Below, one piece after another: positions 1 through 9,333 of a stretch of DNA of 64,000 bases (position 1 is its first letter; every line of letters begins with the position of its first letter). Source of the stretch: Buttiauxella agrestis (GTDB lineage Bacteria; Pseudomonadota; Gammaproteobacteria; Enterobacterales; Enterobacteriaceae); the NCBI RefSeq assembly GCF_900446255.1, contig NZ_UIGI01000001.1, positions 3,312,763 through 3,376,762 on the forward strand, read 5' to 3'. The notes under the pieces are model-generated. The model worked only from the letters and a program-made list of their open reading frames with translations. It was not told where the DNA came from and did no database searches. The position numbers were made by a program, and so were the translations under genes.

Positions 1-57
1 TCAGTTGGCTAAAACCCGTATCATTGCGCGCTTTGCGTACGACAAAAGTGAAACCTC

Positions 58-1815
58 ATGACTCAAACCTTTATTCCTGGCAAAGATGCCGCTCTGGAAG
101 ACTCCATCGCTCGCTTCCAGACCAAACTTGCCGATCTTGGCTTTAATATAGAAGAAGCCTCCTGGTTAAATCCGGTCCCTAACGTCTGGTCCGTTCATAT
201 TCGTGATAAAGACAGCGCACTGTGCTTCACCAATGGTAAGGGTGCGACTAAAAAAGCAGCGTTAGCATCCGCGTTGGGCGAATATTTCGAACGCCTGTCG
301 ACCAATTACTTCTTCGCTGATTTCTGGTTGGGCAAAACCATTGCCAATGGCCCGTTTGTGCATTATCCAAACGAGAAGTGGTTCCCGATTCCTGAAGACG
401 AGCAGTTGCCAGAAGGTATTCTCGACGACCATCTGCGTGCGTTCTACGATCCTGAAAACGAAGTCACCGCAGGCATGCTGATTGACCTGCAATCAGGTAA
501 TGAAGATCGCGGGATCTGCGCCCTTCCATTTACCCGTCAATCCGATCAAGAAACGGTCTATATTCCGATGAACATCATCGGGAATTTGTATGTTTCTAAT
601 GGGATGTCTGCAGGGAACACCGCAAACGAAGCCCGTGTTCAGGGACTTTCTGAAGTTTTTGAGCGTTACATTAAAAACCGCATTATCGCGGAAAGCATTA
701 GCCTGCCGGAAATCCCACAGGAAGTGTTGGCTCGCTATCCTGGTGTGGTTGAATCCATTGCCACGCTGGAAGCTGAAGGTTTCCCAATCTTCGCTTATGA
801 CGGTTCGTTGGGCGGCAAATATCCGGTTATCTGCGTTGTGCTATTCAACCCAGCAAACGGAACCTGTTTTGCTTCCTTCGGTGCGCATCCTGATTTTGGT
901 GTTGCGCTAGAGCGTACCGTGACTGAACTGCTTCAGGGCCGCGGTCTGAAAGACCTGGACGTGTTCACTCCGCCTACTTTTGATGACGAAGAAGTGGCCG
1001 AACACGCGAACCTGGAAACTCACTTCATTGACTCAAGCGGCCTGATTTCCTGGGATATGTTCAAGCAGGATGCTGACTATCCGTTTGTTGACTGGAGTTT
1101 CTCCGGCACAACAGAAGAAGAATTCGCCACTTTGATGGCCATCTTTGACGCAGAAGATCAAGAAGTGTACATCGCCGATTACCAGCATCTGGATGTTTAC
1201 GCTTGCCGTATCATCGTGCCTGGAATGTCCGATATCTATCCCGCGGAAGATTTGCTGCTTGCCAATAACAATATGGGTTATCACCTGCGCGACACCATTC
1301 TGGCGCTGCCAGGAAGTGAGTGGGAAAAACAGGATTATCTGGGTCTCATCTCGCAGTTAGATGAAGAGGGTCATGATGATTTCACCCGTGTGCGTGAACT
1401 GCTCGGTCTGGCTACCGGCAAAGACAACGGTTGGTACACCCTACGTATTGGCGAGCTCAAAGCTATGCTGGCATTAGCGGGTGGTGATACCGAACAGGCG
1501 CTTATCTGGACTGAATGGACAATGGAGTTCAACGCCTCTATTTTCAGCCCTGAGCGTGCGAACTACTATCGCTGCCTGCAAACCCTGCTGTTACTGGCGA
1601 TGGAAGAAGACCGCCAACCACTGCAATATCTGAATGGCTTCGTACGTATGTACGGCGCAGAAACAGTCGAAGCAGCAAGTGCTGCGCTGAGCGGTGAAGC
1701 ACCATTCTATGGCTTGCAAGCTGTAGACAGCGATCTGAAAGCTTTCCCAGCCCATCAGGCATTGTTAGGCGCGTATGAAAAACTGCAACGCGCAAAAGCG
1801 GCTTTTTGGAAATAA
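58..1815 (+). CDS. ycaO: YcaO, ribosomal protein S12 methylthiotransferase accessory factor
   Basis: The 585-residue product matches E. coli YcaO (586 aa) along its whole length. It has an N-terminal YcaO/DUF181 ATP-binding domain (roughly residues 15-400) and a helical TPR-like tail after about residue 400. YcaO proteins bind ATP through acidic residues in an unusual fold; in RiPP pathways they make azolines, while E. coli YcaO assists RimO in beta-methylthiolation of ribosomal protein S12. The ATG at 58 keeps the conserved MTQTFIPGK start; only a weak purine-rich stretch precedes it. No precursor peptide, dehydrogenase or protease gene lies beside it, so this is the stand-alone housekeeping type. 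It ends before a terminator and is followed by focA, as in E. coli. Confidence 0.95.
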   Translation: MTQTFIPGKDAALEDSIARFQTKLADLGFNIEEASWLNPVPNVWSVHIRDKDSALCFTNGKGATKKAALASALGEYFERLSTNYFFADFWLGKTIANGPFVHYPNEKWFPIPEDEQLPEGILDDHLRAFYDPENEVTAGMLIDLQSGNEDRGICALPFTRQSDQETVYIPMNIIGNLYVSNGMSAGNTANEARVQGLSEVFERYIKNRIIAESISLPEIPQEVLARYPGVVESIATLEAEGFPIFAYDGSLGGKYPVICVVLFNPANGTCFASFGAHPDFGVALERTVTELLQGRGLKDLDVFTPPTFDDEEVAEHANLETHFIDSSGLISWDMFKQDADYPFVDWSFSGTTEEEFATLMAIFDAEDQEVYIADYQHLDVYACRIIVPGMSDIYPAEDLLLANNNMGYHLRDTILALPGSEWEKQDYLGLISQLDEEGHDDFTRVRELLGLATGKDNGWYTLRIGELKAMLALAGGDTEQALIWTEWTMEFNASIFSPERANYYRCLQTLLLLAMEEDRQPLQYLNGFVRMYGAETVEAASAALSGEAPFYGLQAVDSDLKAFPAHQALLGAYEKLQRAKAAFWK

Positions 1816-1839
1816 AGTAATAAACCATGAGTAAAGGTA

Positions 1840-1898
1840 CGTAAACCATAAGGTTTACGCTATATTACGGGGCTATTTTTATTGCCCCGTGTTTTTAT
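1840..1898 (+). terminator. Tandem stem-loops after ycaO
   Basis: A perfect 8-bp hairpin (1840-1847 pairing with 1852-1859, loop ATAA) is followed by a second one (1867-1873, ACGGGGC, pairing with 1884-1890) that runs into GTTTTTATT. The second has the form of a rho-independent terminator for ycaO. The role of the first is not evident. Confidence 0.75.
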
Positions 1899-2147
1899 TG
1901 TCACCGCAATAATTTCATATGTGACTCAATAGTTAAATATTAGTAAAATATTATTATTTTAAAACAATAAATATTGTTGCCAAATTATAGAAATACTCCA
2001 TTCTAATTAACCTGACACAGGAGCGCCGAGGTTAAATATCAAATTACATTATAAACTTTAAACTTTATTTTTATAAACAAAATCAATCACTTATGCTGAA
2101 AAACGGGTAAACACCTGCTGTTTTCAGGCCTATAAGCTTGGCGAGAT

Positions 2148-2196
2148 ATGATCCATATCAATTTTTACTCTATAATGCTTTGTTAGTATCTCGTCG
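2148..2196 (+). promoter_or_regulatory. FNR-like site and promoter upstream of focA-pflB
   Basis: ATGATCCATATCAA at 2148-2161 matches the FNR consensus TTGATnnnnATCAA at 9 of 10 conserved positions. A -10-like TAGTAT at 2184-2189 predicts a start near 2196, which puts the FNR centre at about -41.5, the class II position. A second -10-like TATAAT lies at 2171-2176. FNR and ArcA activation of focA-pfl is known in E. coli; the exact start here is inferred. The rest of 1900-2221 is AT-rich with no gene seen. Confidence 0.6.
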
Positions 2197-2221
2197 CCGA
2201 ATTAAATAAGAGAGAGTTAGT

Positions 2222-3079
2222 GTGAAAGCTGACAACCCTTTTGATCTATTGCTCCCAGCCGCTATGGCGAAAGTCGCCGAAGATGCTGGCGTCTATAAAG
2301 CAACAAAACACCCGCTGACCACGTTTTATTTAGCGATAACTGCGGGCATGTTCATCTCGATTGCCTTTGTCTTTTACATCACTGCTACCACGGGTACTGC
2401 GACCATTCCATTTGGGATTGCAAAACTGATTGGTGGTACTTGCTTCTCCTTAGGGCTTATCCTTTGCGTCATCTGCGGTGCCGACCTTTTCACCTCCACG
2501 GTGTTAATCGTTGTTGCGAAAGCCAGTGGCCGCATTACATGGGGTCAACTCGCAAAGAACTGGATTAACGTTTATATCGGTAACCTTTGTGGCGCTCTGA
2601 TGTTTGTGGTGTTGATTTGGTTGTCAGGTATGTACATGACAGCAAACGGTGCGTGGGGGCTGAATGTGTTACAAACAGCAGACCACAAGATGCATCACAC
2701 ATTTATTGAAGCTGTGTGCCTCGGTATTTTAGCTAACCTGATGGTCTGTCTGGCTGTCTGGATGAGCTACTCCGGTCGCAGTTTGATGGACAAGATGTTT
2801 GCTATGATCCTCCCGGTCGCCATGTTTGTTGCTAGTGGTTTTGAGCACAGTATCGCAAACATGTTCATGATCCCGATGGGTATTGTAGTACGCAACTTTG
2901 CAAGCCCGGAATTCTGGACCGCAGTTGGGTCGTCTCCGGACAATTTTACACACTTAACCGTGTTGAACTTCATCACTGATAACTTAATCCCCGTGACTAT
3001 CGGGAACATCATCGGCGGTGGTTTACTGGTTGGGTTGACGTACTGGGTAATTTATCTGCGCGGTGGTGATAAGCACTAA
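2222..3079 (+). CDS. focA: Formate channel FocA
   Basis: FocA is the pentameric inner-membrane channel of the FNT family that moves formate in and out during mixed-acid fermentation. The 285-residue protein matches E. coli FocA nearly residue for residue: six membrane helices, a cytoplasmic N-terminal helix starting MKADNPFDLLLPAAM, and the gating His in the segment FEHSIANMF (about residue 209). The GTG start at 2222 is the one used in E. coli and follows the purine-rich AGAGAGTTA. It is the first gene of the focA-pflB unit, 53 nt before pflB; known pfl promoters lie inside focA in E. coli. Confidence 0.97.
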   Translation: MKADNPFDLLLPAAMAKVAEDAGVYKATKHPLTTFYLAITAGMFISIAFVFYITATTGTATIPFGIAKLIGGTCFSLGLILCVICGADLFTSTVLIVVAKASGRITWGQLAKNWINVYIGNLCGALMFVVLIWLSGMYMTANGAWGLNVLQTADHKMHHTFIEAVCLGILANLMVCLAVWMSYSGRSLMDKMFAMILPVAMFVASGFEHSIANMFMIPMGIVVRNFASPEFWTAVGSSPDNFTHLTVLNFITDNLIPVTIGNIIGGGLLVGLTYWVIYLRGGDKH

Positions 3080-3132
3080 GTGCTAGCTGTCGTTCAGGGA
3101 ATAAGAAATCCACATTAGAAGGTAGGTGTTAA

Positions 3133-5415
3133 ATGTCCGAGCTTAATGAAAAGTTAGCCACAGCCTGGGAAGGTTTTGCCAAAGGTGACTGGCAGAATGA
3201 AGTCAACGTGCGTGACTTTATTCAGAAAAACTACACCCCTTACGAGGGTGACGAGTCCTTCCTGGCAGGTGCTACTGAAGCAACTACCACACTGTGGGAC
3301 AACGTCATGGAAGGCGTTAAACAGGAAAACCGCACTCACGCGCCTGTTGACTTCGATACTGACCTCGCTTCCACCATCACCTCCCATGATGCTGGTTACA
3401 TCAACAAGTCCCTCGAAACTATCGTTGGCTTGCAGACTGATGCTCCACTGAAACGTGCAATTATTCCGTTTGGTGGCATCAAAATGGTTGAAGGTTCTTG
3501 CAAAGTATACGGTCGTGAACTTGACCCAATGCTTAAAAAGATCTTCACCGAATACCGCAAAACCCACAACCAGGGTGTGTTTGACGTTTATACCAAAGAC
3601 ATCCTGAACTGCCGTAAATCAGGCGTAATCACCGGTCTGCCGGATGCTTACGGTCGTGGTCGTATCATCGGTGACTACCGTCGCGTAGCGCTGTACGGTA
3701 TCGACTTCCTGATGAAAGACAAATTTGCTCAGTTCAACTCTCTGCAATCCAAACTGGAAAACGGCGAAGATCTGGAAGCAACAATCCGTCTGCGTGAAGA
3801 AATCTCCGAGCAACACCGTGCTCTGGGTCAGATCAAAGAAATGGCTGCTAAATATGGCTGCGATATCTCTGGTCCTGCTAAAAATGCTCAAGAAGCTATT
3901 CAGTGGACTTACTTCGGCTACCTGGCTGCGGTTAAATCTCAGAACGGCGCTGCAATGTCCTTCGGTCGCGTATCCACCTTCCTGGATGCATTCATCGAAC
4001 GTGACCTGAAAGCAGGCAAAATCACTGAGCTTGAAGCACAGGAAATGATTGACCACCTGGTCATGAAACTGCGTATGGTTCGCTTCCTGCGTACCCCTGA
4101 GTATGATGAGCTGTTCTCTGGTGACCCAATCTGGGCAACTGAATCTATCGCCGGTATGGGTGTAGATGGCCGTACTCTGGTTACCAAATCTAGCTTCCGT
4201 TTCCTGAACACCCTGTACACTATGGGGCCGTCTCCGGAGCCGAACATCACTATTCTGTGGTCTGAAAAACTACCACTGAACTTCAAGAAGTTCGCAGCTA
4301 AAGTTTCCATCGATACCTCTTCTCTGCAATACGAGAATGATGATCTGATGCGCCCTGACTTTAACAACGATGACTACGCAATCGCATGCTGCGTAAGCCC
4401 GATGATCGTTGGTAAGCAAATGCAGTTCTTCGGTGCTCGTGCTAACCTCGCGAAAACCATGCTGTATGCAATCAACGGCGGCGTTGATGAAAAACTGAAA
4501 ATTCAGATCGGTCCTAAAGAAGCGCCAATCATGGCTGACGTTCTGGACTACGATAACGTTCTGGATCGTCTTGACCACTTCATGGACTGGCTGGCTAAAC
4601 AGTACGTCACCGCGCTGAACATCATTCACTATATGCATGATAAGTACAGCTACGAAGCGTCTCTGATGGCTCTGCATGACCGTGACGTTGTTCGCACTAT
4701 GGCTTGTGGTATCGCGGGTCTGTCTGTTGCAGCTGACTCCCTGTCTGCAATCAAATACGCGAAAGTTAAACCTGTTCGTGACGAAGACGGCCTGGCTGTA
4801 GACTTCGAAATCGAAGGCGAATACCCAATGTTCGGTAACAACGATTCTCGCGTAGATGACATCGCTGTTGACCTGGTAGAACGTTTCATGAAGAAAATTC
4901 AGAAACTGACTACTTACCGTAACGCTATCCCGACTCAGTCTGTTCTGACCATCACCTCTAACGTGGTTTATGGTAAGAAAACCGGTAACACCCCAGACGG
5001 TCGTCGCGCTGGCGCTCCATTCGGTCCAGGTGCTAACCCAATGCATGGTCGTGACCAGAAAGGTGCTGTTGCCTCTCTGACTTCCGTTGCTAAACTGCCG
5101 TTTGCTTACGCTAAAGATGGTATTTCTTATACCTTCTCTATCGTTCCTAACGCACTGGGTAAAGACGACGAAGTTCGTAAAACTAACCTCGCGGGTCTGA
5201 TGGATGGTTACTTCCACCACGAAGCGTCCATCGAAGGTGGTCAACACCTGAACGTGAACGTAATGAACCGTGAAATGCTGCTGGATGCGATGGAACACCC
5301 TGAGAAATATCCTCAGCTGACCATCCGTGTATCTGGTTACGCTGTACGTTTTAACTCCCTGACTAAAGAACAGCAGCAGGACGTTATTACCCGTACCTTC
5401 ACTCAAACCATGTAA
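3133..5415 (+). CDS. pflB: Formate acetyltransferase (pyruvate formate-lyase)
   Basis: PflB converts pyruvate and CoA to formate and acetyl-CoA in anaerobic cells, using a glycyl radical. The 760-residue length is that of the E. coli enzyme. The active-site Cys pair is visible at residues 419-420 (ACCVSPM, counting Met) and the radical glycine at 735 in RVSGYAVRF near the C-terminus. Codon use is strongly biased toward a few preferred codons, as expected of a very abundant protein, and this leaves long shadow frames on the other strand. AAGGTAGGTG lies just before the ATG. A strong terminator follows, then the activase gene. Confidence 0.98.
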   Translation: MSELNEKLATAWEGFAKGDWQNEVNVRDFIQKNYTPYEGDESFLAGATEATTTLWDNVMEGVKQENRTHAPVDFDTDLASTITSHDAGYINKSLETIVGLQTDAPLKRAIIPFGGIKMVEGSCKVYGRELDPMLKKIFTEYRKTHNQGVFDVYTKDILNCRKSGVITGLPDAYGRGRIIGDYRRVALYGIDFLMKDKFAQFNSLQSKLENGEDLEATIRLREEISEQHRALGQIKEMAAKYGCDISGPAKNAQEAIQWTYFGYLAAVKSQNGAAMSFGRVSTFLDAFIERDLKAGKITELEAQEMIDHLVMKLRMVRFLRTPEYDELFSGDPIWATESIAGMGVDGRTLVTKSSFRFLNTLYTMGPSPEPNITILWSEKLPLNFKKFAAKVSIDTSSLQYENDDLMRPDFNNDDYAIACCVSPMIVGKQMQFFGARANLAKTMLYAINGGVDEKLKIQIGPKEAPIMADVLDYDNVLDRLDHFMDWLAKQYVTALNIIHYMHDKYSYEASLMALHDRDVVRTMACGIAGLSVAADSLSAIKYAKVKPVRDEDGLAVDFEIEGEYPMFGNNDSRVDDIAVDLVERFMKKIQKLTTYRNAIPTQSVLTITSNVVYGKKTGNTPDGRRAGAPFGPGANPMHGRDQKGAVASLTSVAKLPFAYAKDGISYTFSIVPNALGKDDEVRKTNLAGLMDGYFHHEASIEGGQHLNVNVMNREMLLDAMEHPEKYPQLTIRVSGYAVRFNSLTKEQQQDVITRTFTQTM

Positions 5416-5444
5416 TTCACGGTTTGTCTGAAAAGGCGTAGAAT

Positions 5445-5473
5445 AAAGGCTCCACCTCGGTGGGGCCTTTTCT
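5445..5473 (+). terminator. Rho-independent terminator after pflB
   Basis: The stem AAAGGCTCCACC / GGTGGGGCCTTT with a short loop is followed by TTCTT. It separates focA-pflB from pflA, consistent with far higher expression of pflB than of its activase. Confidence 0.85.
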
Positions 5474-5486
5474 TATGTCAGAACCG

Positions 5487-5528
5487 ATTTTGCAAGATAG
5501 CTGCTAAGTTTAGGGTATCTTGCAAAAT
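5487..5528. repeat. Perfect 13-bp inverted repeat upstream of pflA
   Basis: ATTTTGCAAGATA (5487-5499) and its exact reverse complement TATCTTGCAAAAT (5516-5528) flank a 16-nt spacer, between the pflB terminator and the pflA start. It could be an RNA stem-loop in the pflA leader or a DNA operator. No U-run follows, so it does not look like a terminator. Confidence 0.7.
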
Positions 5529-5614
5529 TGATTCGACGCGGCATTCTGTTTAAAGACCGCGCTCAACCTGGTTCTTGCTGTAAAGCATGGACCAATACTG
5601 GAGAGAACACCGCA

Positions 5615-6355
5615 ATGTCAGTAATTGGCCGAATTCATTCCTTTGAATCCTGCGGTACCGTGGATGGTCCCGGTATTCGTTTTATTACCTTCTTCCAGGG
5701 CTGCCTGATGCGCTGCCTGTATTGCCACAACCGTGATACCTGGGATACGCACGGTGGCAAAGAGATTACTGTTGAAGAATTGATGAAAGAAGTGGTGACC
5801 TATCGCCACTTTATGAACGCGTCAGGTGGTGGTGTCACAGCATCAGGCGGCGAAGCCATTCTGCAAGCTGAATTTGTGCGTGACTGGTTCCGTGCTTGCC
5901 GTAAAGAAGGTATTCATACCTGTCTTGATACAAACGGCTTTGTTCGCCGTTACGACCCGGTCATTGATGAATTGCTGGAAGTGACTGACCTGGTGATGCT
6001 GGATTTGAAGCAAATGAACGACGAGATTCACCAGAATCTGGTCGGCGTTTCAAACCATCGCACCCTGGAATTTGCCCGTTATCTTTCTGATAAGAACGTT
6101 AACGTCTGGATTCGCTACGTTGTCGTTCCCGGCTGGTCTGATGATGATGACTCTGCGCATCGCCTCGGCGAGTTCACGCGAGATATGGGCAACGTCGAGA
6201 AGATTGAGCTTTTGCCTTACCATGAACTGGGCAAACACAAATGGGTCGCCATGGGTGAAGAGTACAAGCTTGATGGCGTACATCCGCCGAAGAAAGAAAC
6301 CATGGAACGCGTCAAAGGTATTCTGGAGCAGTACGGTCACAAAGTGATGTACTGA
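5615..6355 (+). CDS. pflA: Pyruvate formate-lyase activating enzyme (radical SAM)
   Basis: PflA cleaves S-adenosylmethionine to a 5'-deoxyadenosyl radical and removes a hydrogen from the PflB glycine, switching the lyase on. From ATG 5615 the protein is 246 aa, the E. coli length, starting [20 protein letters not shown]. The radical SAM cluster cysteines are C30, C34 and C37 in [11 protein letters not shown], followed by the glycine-rich SAM-binding segment [11 protein letters not shown]. An in-frame TTG at 5528 would add 29 residues unlike any PflA, so the internal ATG, preceded by GGAGAG, is preferred. It lies 199 nt after pflB and carries its own leader with the 13-bp inverted repeat. Confidence 0.97.
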   Translation: MSVIGRIHSFESCGTVDGPGIRFITFFQGCLMRCLYCHNRDTWDTHGGKEITVEELMKEVVTYRHFMNASGGGVTASGGEAILQAEFVRDWFRACRKEGIHTCLDTNGFVRRYDPVIDELLEVTDLVMLDLKQMNDEIHQNLVGVSNHRTLEFARYLSDKNVNVWIRYVVVPGWSDDDDSAHRLGEFTRDMGNVEKIELLPYHELGKHKWVAMGEEYKLDGVHPPKKETMERVKGILEQYGHKVMY

Positions 6356-6370
6356 TCTTGATGAACTAAC

Positions 6371-6401
6371 AAAAATGGCCCTCAAATTGAGGGCCATTTT
6401 T
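6371..6401. terminator. Bidirectional terminator between pflA and ycaD
   Basis: AAAAATGGCCCTC and GAGGGCCATTTTT form a perfect stem around AAATT, with A- and T-runs on either side, so it can end both convergent genes. Confidence 0.85.
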
Positions 6402-6404
6402 GTA

Positions 6405-7553
6405 TCAGGCATGGGCGATAGGTGTGGAATGTGGCCCCGCTTTGCGCAGCAGCATCAGTAAGTAAACAAATGCCACTCCGGCAATCATCACAAATAACAG
6501 GCTGTCCGAGTAGCTTTGCATCAGCATTGAGGTAAATGTTGGGCCAAGCAAACTGCCAACGGTGTAACTTAATAACAGCGCCTGGTTCATTGCCACCAGC
6601 TGATGATGCTCAACTTTTTCACAAGCCCAGGCCATTGCTACCGGATAAAGGGTAAACCCTGCGGCACCCAGTACAAATAACGTTGGCCCCATTGCGGCAT
6701 GAGTGAGCATTGCCATGCAACCCAAAATCACCACAAACACCTGAACTCGCAGCACCAGTAAACGGCCGAAACGATCGGCCAGACGCCCTACCGGCCACTG
6801 GCCCACAATACCCGCACTGACCATGACTGCCATCCAGAAACCAATACCAGCATCACTCACACCCTGATGGTTCAGGTATAGCGGCATTAATCCGTAAAGC
6901 GAACCGAGAACAACCCCAGAAATAATGCAGCCATTCACTCCAAGACGCGCATGGTGCAGGCGGAGCATCGGCCAGACGGATGTCGCTTCCTGGTTTTCAC
7001 TGCGATCATTAACAATACGAGTGAATAACAACGGAAGAATCGCGGTCAGAATAAGCGCTGTTACCCATGGTAGAACGCTGGCTAAATCCGTCGGCATTTT
7101 GCTTATCAGCAATTGGCCCAGCACGGTGCCAACGTAATAAACCATCATATATGCCGCCAGCAGGCGTCCACGATTACGCGAAGTCCCGCTGCACATGAGA
7201 GCACTTTCAACTACCACCCAAATCATCGCACAGCCAATACCGGCGATGAAACGCCACATCATCCAACTCCAGAAACCGGTCATTAACCCCAGACCGACAC
7301 AGCCTGTGGCAAAAATCAGCGACGCAAGATAATAGCTACGGTTGAATCCGTGGCGTTTAATCAGCCACCCGGTAATCAATGTCCCCAGTAAGTTTCCGGT
7401 AAAATACGATGAACCCACCATCCCGACTTGCCAGGTAGGGAGATTTCCGTGAGCTAACCAGAGTGGAACCAGTGTATTTAAAACCGCTATCGCCAGGGTC
7501 AAAAGCATCAGACCACAGAGCAAAAGCATCACTGGTCGGGTATAGGTGGACAT
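6405..7553 (-). CDS. ycaD: YcaD, major facilitator superfamily transporter of unknown substrate
   Basis: The 382-residue polytopic protein matches E. coli YcaD (382 aa) end to end, with about twelve hydrophobic segments and the MFS loop motif [10 protein letters not shown] between helices 8 and 9. The substrate is not established. It lies convergent with pflA, sharing a terminator. In E. coli ycaC and ycaM are neighbours; both are missing here, leaving ycaD alone between pflA and dmsABC. Confidence 0.93.
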   Translation of the reverse strand: MSTYTRPVMLLLCGLMLLTLAIAVLNTLVPLWLAHGNLPTWQVGMVGSSYFTGNLLGTLITGWLIKRHGFNRSYYLASLIFATGCVGLGLMTGFWSWMMWRFIAGIGCAMIWVVVESALMCSGTSRNRGRLLAAYMMVYYVGTVLGQLLISKMPTDLASVLPWVTALILTAILPLLFTRIVNDRSENQEATSVWPMLRLHHARLGVNGCIISGVVLGSLYGLMPLYLNHQGVSDAGIGFWMAVMVSAGIVGQWPVGRLADRFGRLLVLRVQVFVVILGCMAMLTHAAMGPTLFVLGAAGFTLYPVAMAWACEKVEHHQLVAMNQALLLSYTVGSLLGPTFTSMLMQSYSDSLLFVMIAGVAFVYLLMLLRKAGPHSTPIAHA

Positions 7554-7802
7554 GTAAAAAACCGCGAGGAAGAGAATAATTTGTGCGCATCATGCCACTG
7601 GAAAAATGATTGTCAATCCAGCGCTGAAGGGGCCTGGCACGATTTGAAAGCCGTCGATTTGAAAAACTTATCCAAGTGACGAGCGAAGTACAACGCCAAA
7701 ATGCTATCTCTCTGTTTTTGATAGCATCTGCAATTGTAAATCGAAGCGGATTAGATGAAAAATTTCATGGTGATTCAGATGAAATTTTCTTATGCAAGAG
7801 CA
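7554..7802. other. Intergenic region ycaD-dmsC with inverted repeats
   Basis: About 250 bp without a convincing gene. It has a perfect 8-bp inverted repeat (ATGCTATC 7701-7708 with GATAGCAT 7720-7727) and a short palindrome ATGAAAAATTTCAT (7755-7768) whose left arm recurs at 7779. A 98-codon frame starting at 7676 overlaps dmsC and resembles nothing I know. The ycaD promoter should lie in the left part; I could not pick it out. Confidence 0.5.
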
Positions 7803-7832
7803 AAAAAAATGCGCCCGGAGGCGCATTTAATA
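7803..7832 (-). terminator. Terminator after dmsABC
   Basis: Read on the minus strand, AAATGCGCC / GGCGCATTT forms a stem followed by a run of eight T, just downstream of the dmsC stop. Confidence 0.8.
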
Positions 7833-7843
7833 TCAGAAGTTTA

Positions 7844-8704
7844 TTAACTCGCTATCGCCATGCCAACGGTCATATGCAGGCCGTAGAAAACGCCGCGTCC
7901 GATAAGCTCTCCAGCAATCATCAGCACGAATGCAAACGTCAGGACTGCCGGGTTTGCCAGCCCACCTTTTAATTGTGGAACAATCCAGCAAATCAATGCA
8001 GCAGAAAGCAGCAGCAATCGCCACGACATCAACGCACCGTATTGCGGCACGAGTGCTGATGCCTGCGCAATAGAACTGTGAATAGTTGCCAGTTCCGTGC
8101 TCTGTAACATCACAACGACTGCACTCGCCACAATCGCTAAGAGCGAAATAGCGGGAAGAAGTCGCATCCCCCAGCCCGTTACGCCCGCAACACGCAGCAG
8201 TAAATAACCGAGAAGTGGGCCACCAATAAACATCGTCAGGAAGAAAGTGAGCGGCGTATAAACGCTATACCACGTTGGCACGGTATCAATCAGGTAAACC
8301 TTGCACATCATCCAGACGAAAACCACGCCCAGAATCATGGTCAGCACCATCCAGATTTTGCCCAACGCCTGAGGCATTTTACCCAGCACTGTAACCAACC
8401 ACCAGAAACCACCCACAGCAAAGAACACCGAACCGCTGGCAATCTCATTACTTAATGCAGAATCACCGATACGATTAAGCGAGTTAAAGGCCCGCAGCGG
8501 TGAACCAAGGTGCAGAACGGAGGCCATAAAGCCAATGCCCATCAGCACCCAAAGCACAATCATCGCCCAGCGCACGCGCTTTTGTTGTACGCGATCTGAG
8601 ATGCCTGTCAGCAACGCCAGCGCCATCACTATGAAACCACCTGCGACGCACTGCCCCAAAACCGTAAAGACCATTAAAGGCCATTCATGCCATCCGTTAC
8701 CCAT
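7844..8704 (-). CDS. dmsC: DMSO reductase membrane anchor subunit DmsC
   Basis: DmsC anchors the DmsAB dimer to the periplasmic face of the inner membrane and oxidises menaquinol. From ATG 8704 it is 286 aa (287 in E. coli), with eight hydrophobic segments, starting MGNGWHEWPLMVFTV and ending ELIGRGVFYGLHMTVGMA. A longer frame starts at 8749 inside dmsB, but the internal ATG matches the family and lies 1 nt after the dmsB stop, indicating translational coupling. It is the last gene of dmsABC and is followed by a terminator. Confidence 0.95.
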   Translation of the reverse strand: MGNGWHEWPLMVFTVLGQCVAGGFIVMALALLTGISDRVQQKRVRWAMIVLWVLMGIGFMASVLHLGSPLRAFNSLNRIGDSALSNEIASGSVFFAVGGFWWLVTVLGKMPQALGKIWMVLTMILGVVFVWMMCKVYLIDTVPTWYSVYTPLTFFLTMFIGGPLLGYLLLRVAGVTGWGMRLLPAISLLAIVASAVVVMLQSTELATIHSSIAQASALVPQYGALMSWRLLLLSAALICWIVPQLKGGLANPAVLTFAFVLMIAGELIGRGVFYGLHMTVGMAIAS

Positions 8705-8705
8705 C

Positions 8706-9323
8706 TCACACCTCCTTCGGGTTTGCCAGGTAGCCGGTTTTATCCCCACAAGGACGGCTGTTGGCGTTGGGTTTAATGACGATATTTGGTTTGGTGAAAT
8801 GTGCTGACGGTAACGGAGCTATCGCTGCCTGCTCACCATATTTCTCACGCAATTCAGCAATGGGAGCCATATCCAGCGCACGCAGCGGGCAAGATTCCAC
8901 ACAAATGGGTTTCTTACCTTCAGCAATACGCGAGTAGCAACCATCGCATTTCGTCATGTGCCCTTTTTCTGCGTTGTACTGTGGCGCGCCATAAGGGCAA
9001 GCCATATGGCAATATCGGCACCCAATGCACACGTCTTCGTTGACGACCACAAAGCCGTCTTCACGCTTGTGCATCGCGCCACTCGGGCAAACCTTGGTGC
9101 AAGCCGGATCTTCACAATGATTGCACGCAATCGAAAGATAATAGGCAAACACGTTTTGCTGCCATACACCGTTGTCTTCCTGCCAGTCGCCGCCCGCATA
9201 TTCATAAATGCGGCGGAAACTGACATCCGGGCCTAAGTTTTTATAATCTTTGCAAGCCAGCTCGCAGGTCTTGCAACCGGTGCAACGGCTGGAATCAATA
9301 TAAAATCCGTATTGGGTTGTCAT
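8706..9323 (-). CDS. dmsB: DMSO reductase iron-sulfur subunit DmsB
   Basis: DmsB is a 205-aa four-cluster ferredoxin-like protein, the length of the E. coli subunit, that passes electrons from DmsC to the molybdenum cofactor in DmsA. Four cysteine groups are visible: CTGCKTCELAC, CNHCEDPACTKVCP, CIGCRYCHMACP and CDGC...CVESCP. It has no signal peptide, in keeping with export as a passenger of DmsA through Tat. It starts 10 nt after dmsA and ends 1 nt before dmsC. Confidence 0.96.
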   Translation of the reverse strand: MTTQYGFYIDSSRCTGCKTCELACKDYKNLGPDVSFRRIYEYAGGDWQEDNGVWQQNVFAYYLSIACNHCEDPACTKVCPSGAMHKREDGFVVVNEDVCIGCRYCHMACPYGAPQYNAEKGHMTKCDGCYSRIAEGKKPICVESCPLRALDMAPIAELREKYGEQAAIAPLPSAHFTKPNIVIKPNANSRPCGDKTGYLANPKEV

Positions 9324-9333
9324 CAGCTATTCC

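Noticed and set aside
58-1815. YcaO as the core of a RiPP biosynthetic cluster
   Set aside because: No precursor peptide, leader-binding protein, dehydrogenase or exporter is adjacent, and the protein is the full-length stand-alone E. coli type.
4270-5406. 378-codon open frame antisense to pflB
   Set aside because: It arises from the strong codon bias of the highly expressed pflB. The translated product has no recognisable domain and no ribosome-binding context.
7676-7972. 98-codon frame running into dmsC from the intergenic side
   Set aside because: Its second half is antisense to dmsC and passes through the dms terminator; the first half has no homology I recognise and no Shine-Dalgarno sequence.
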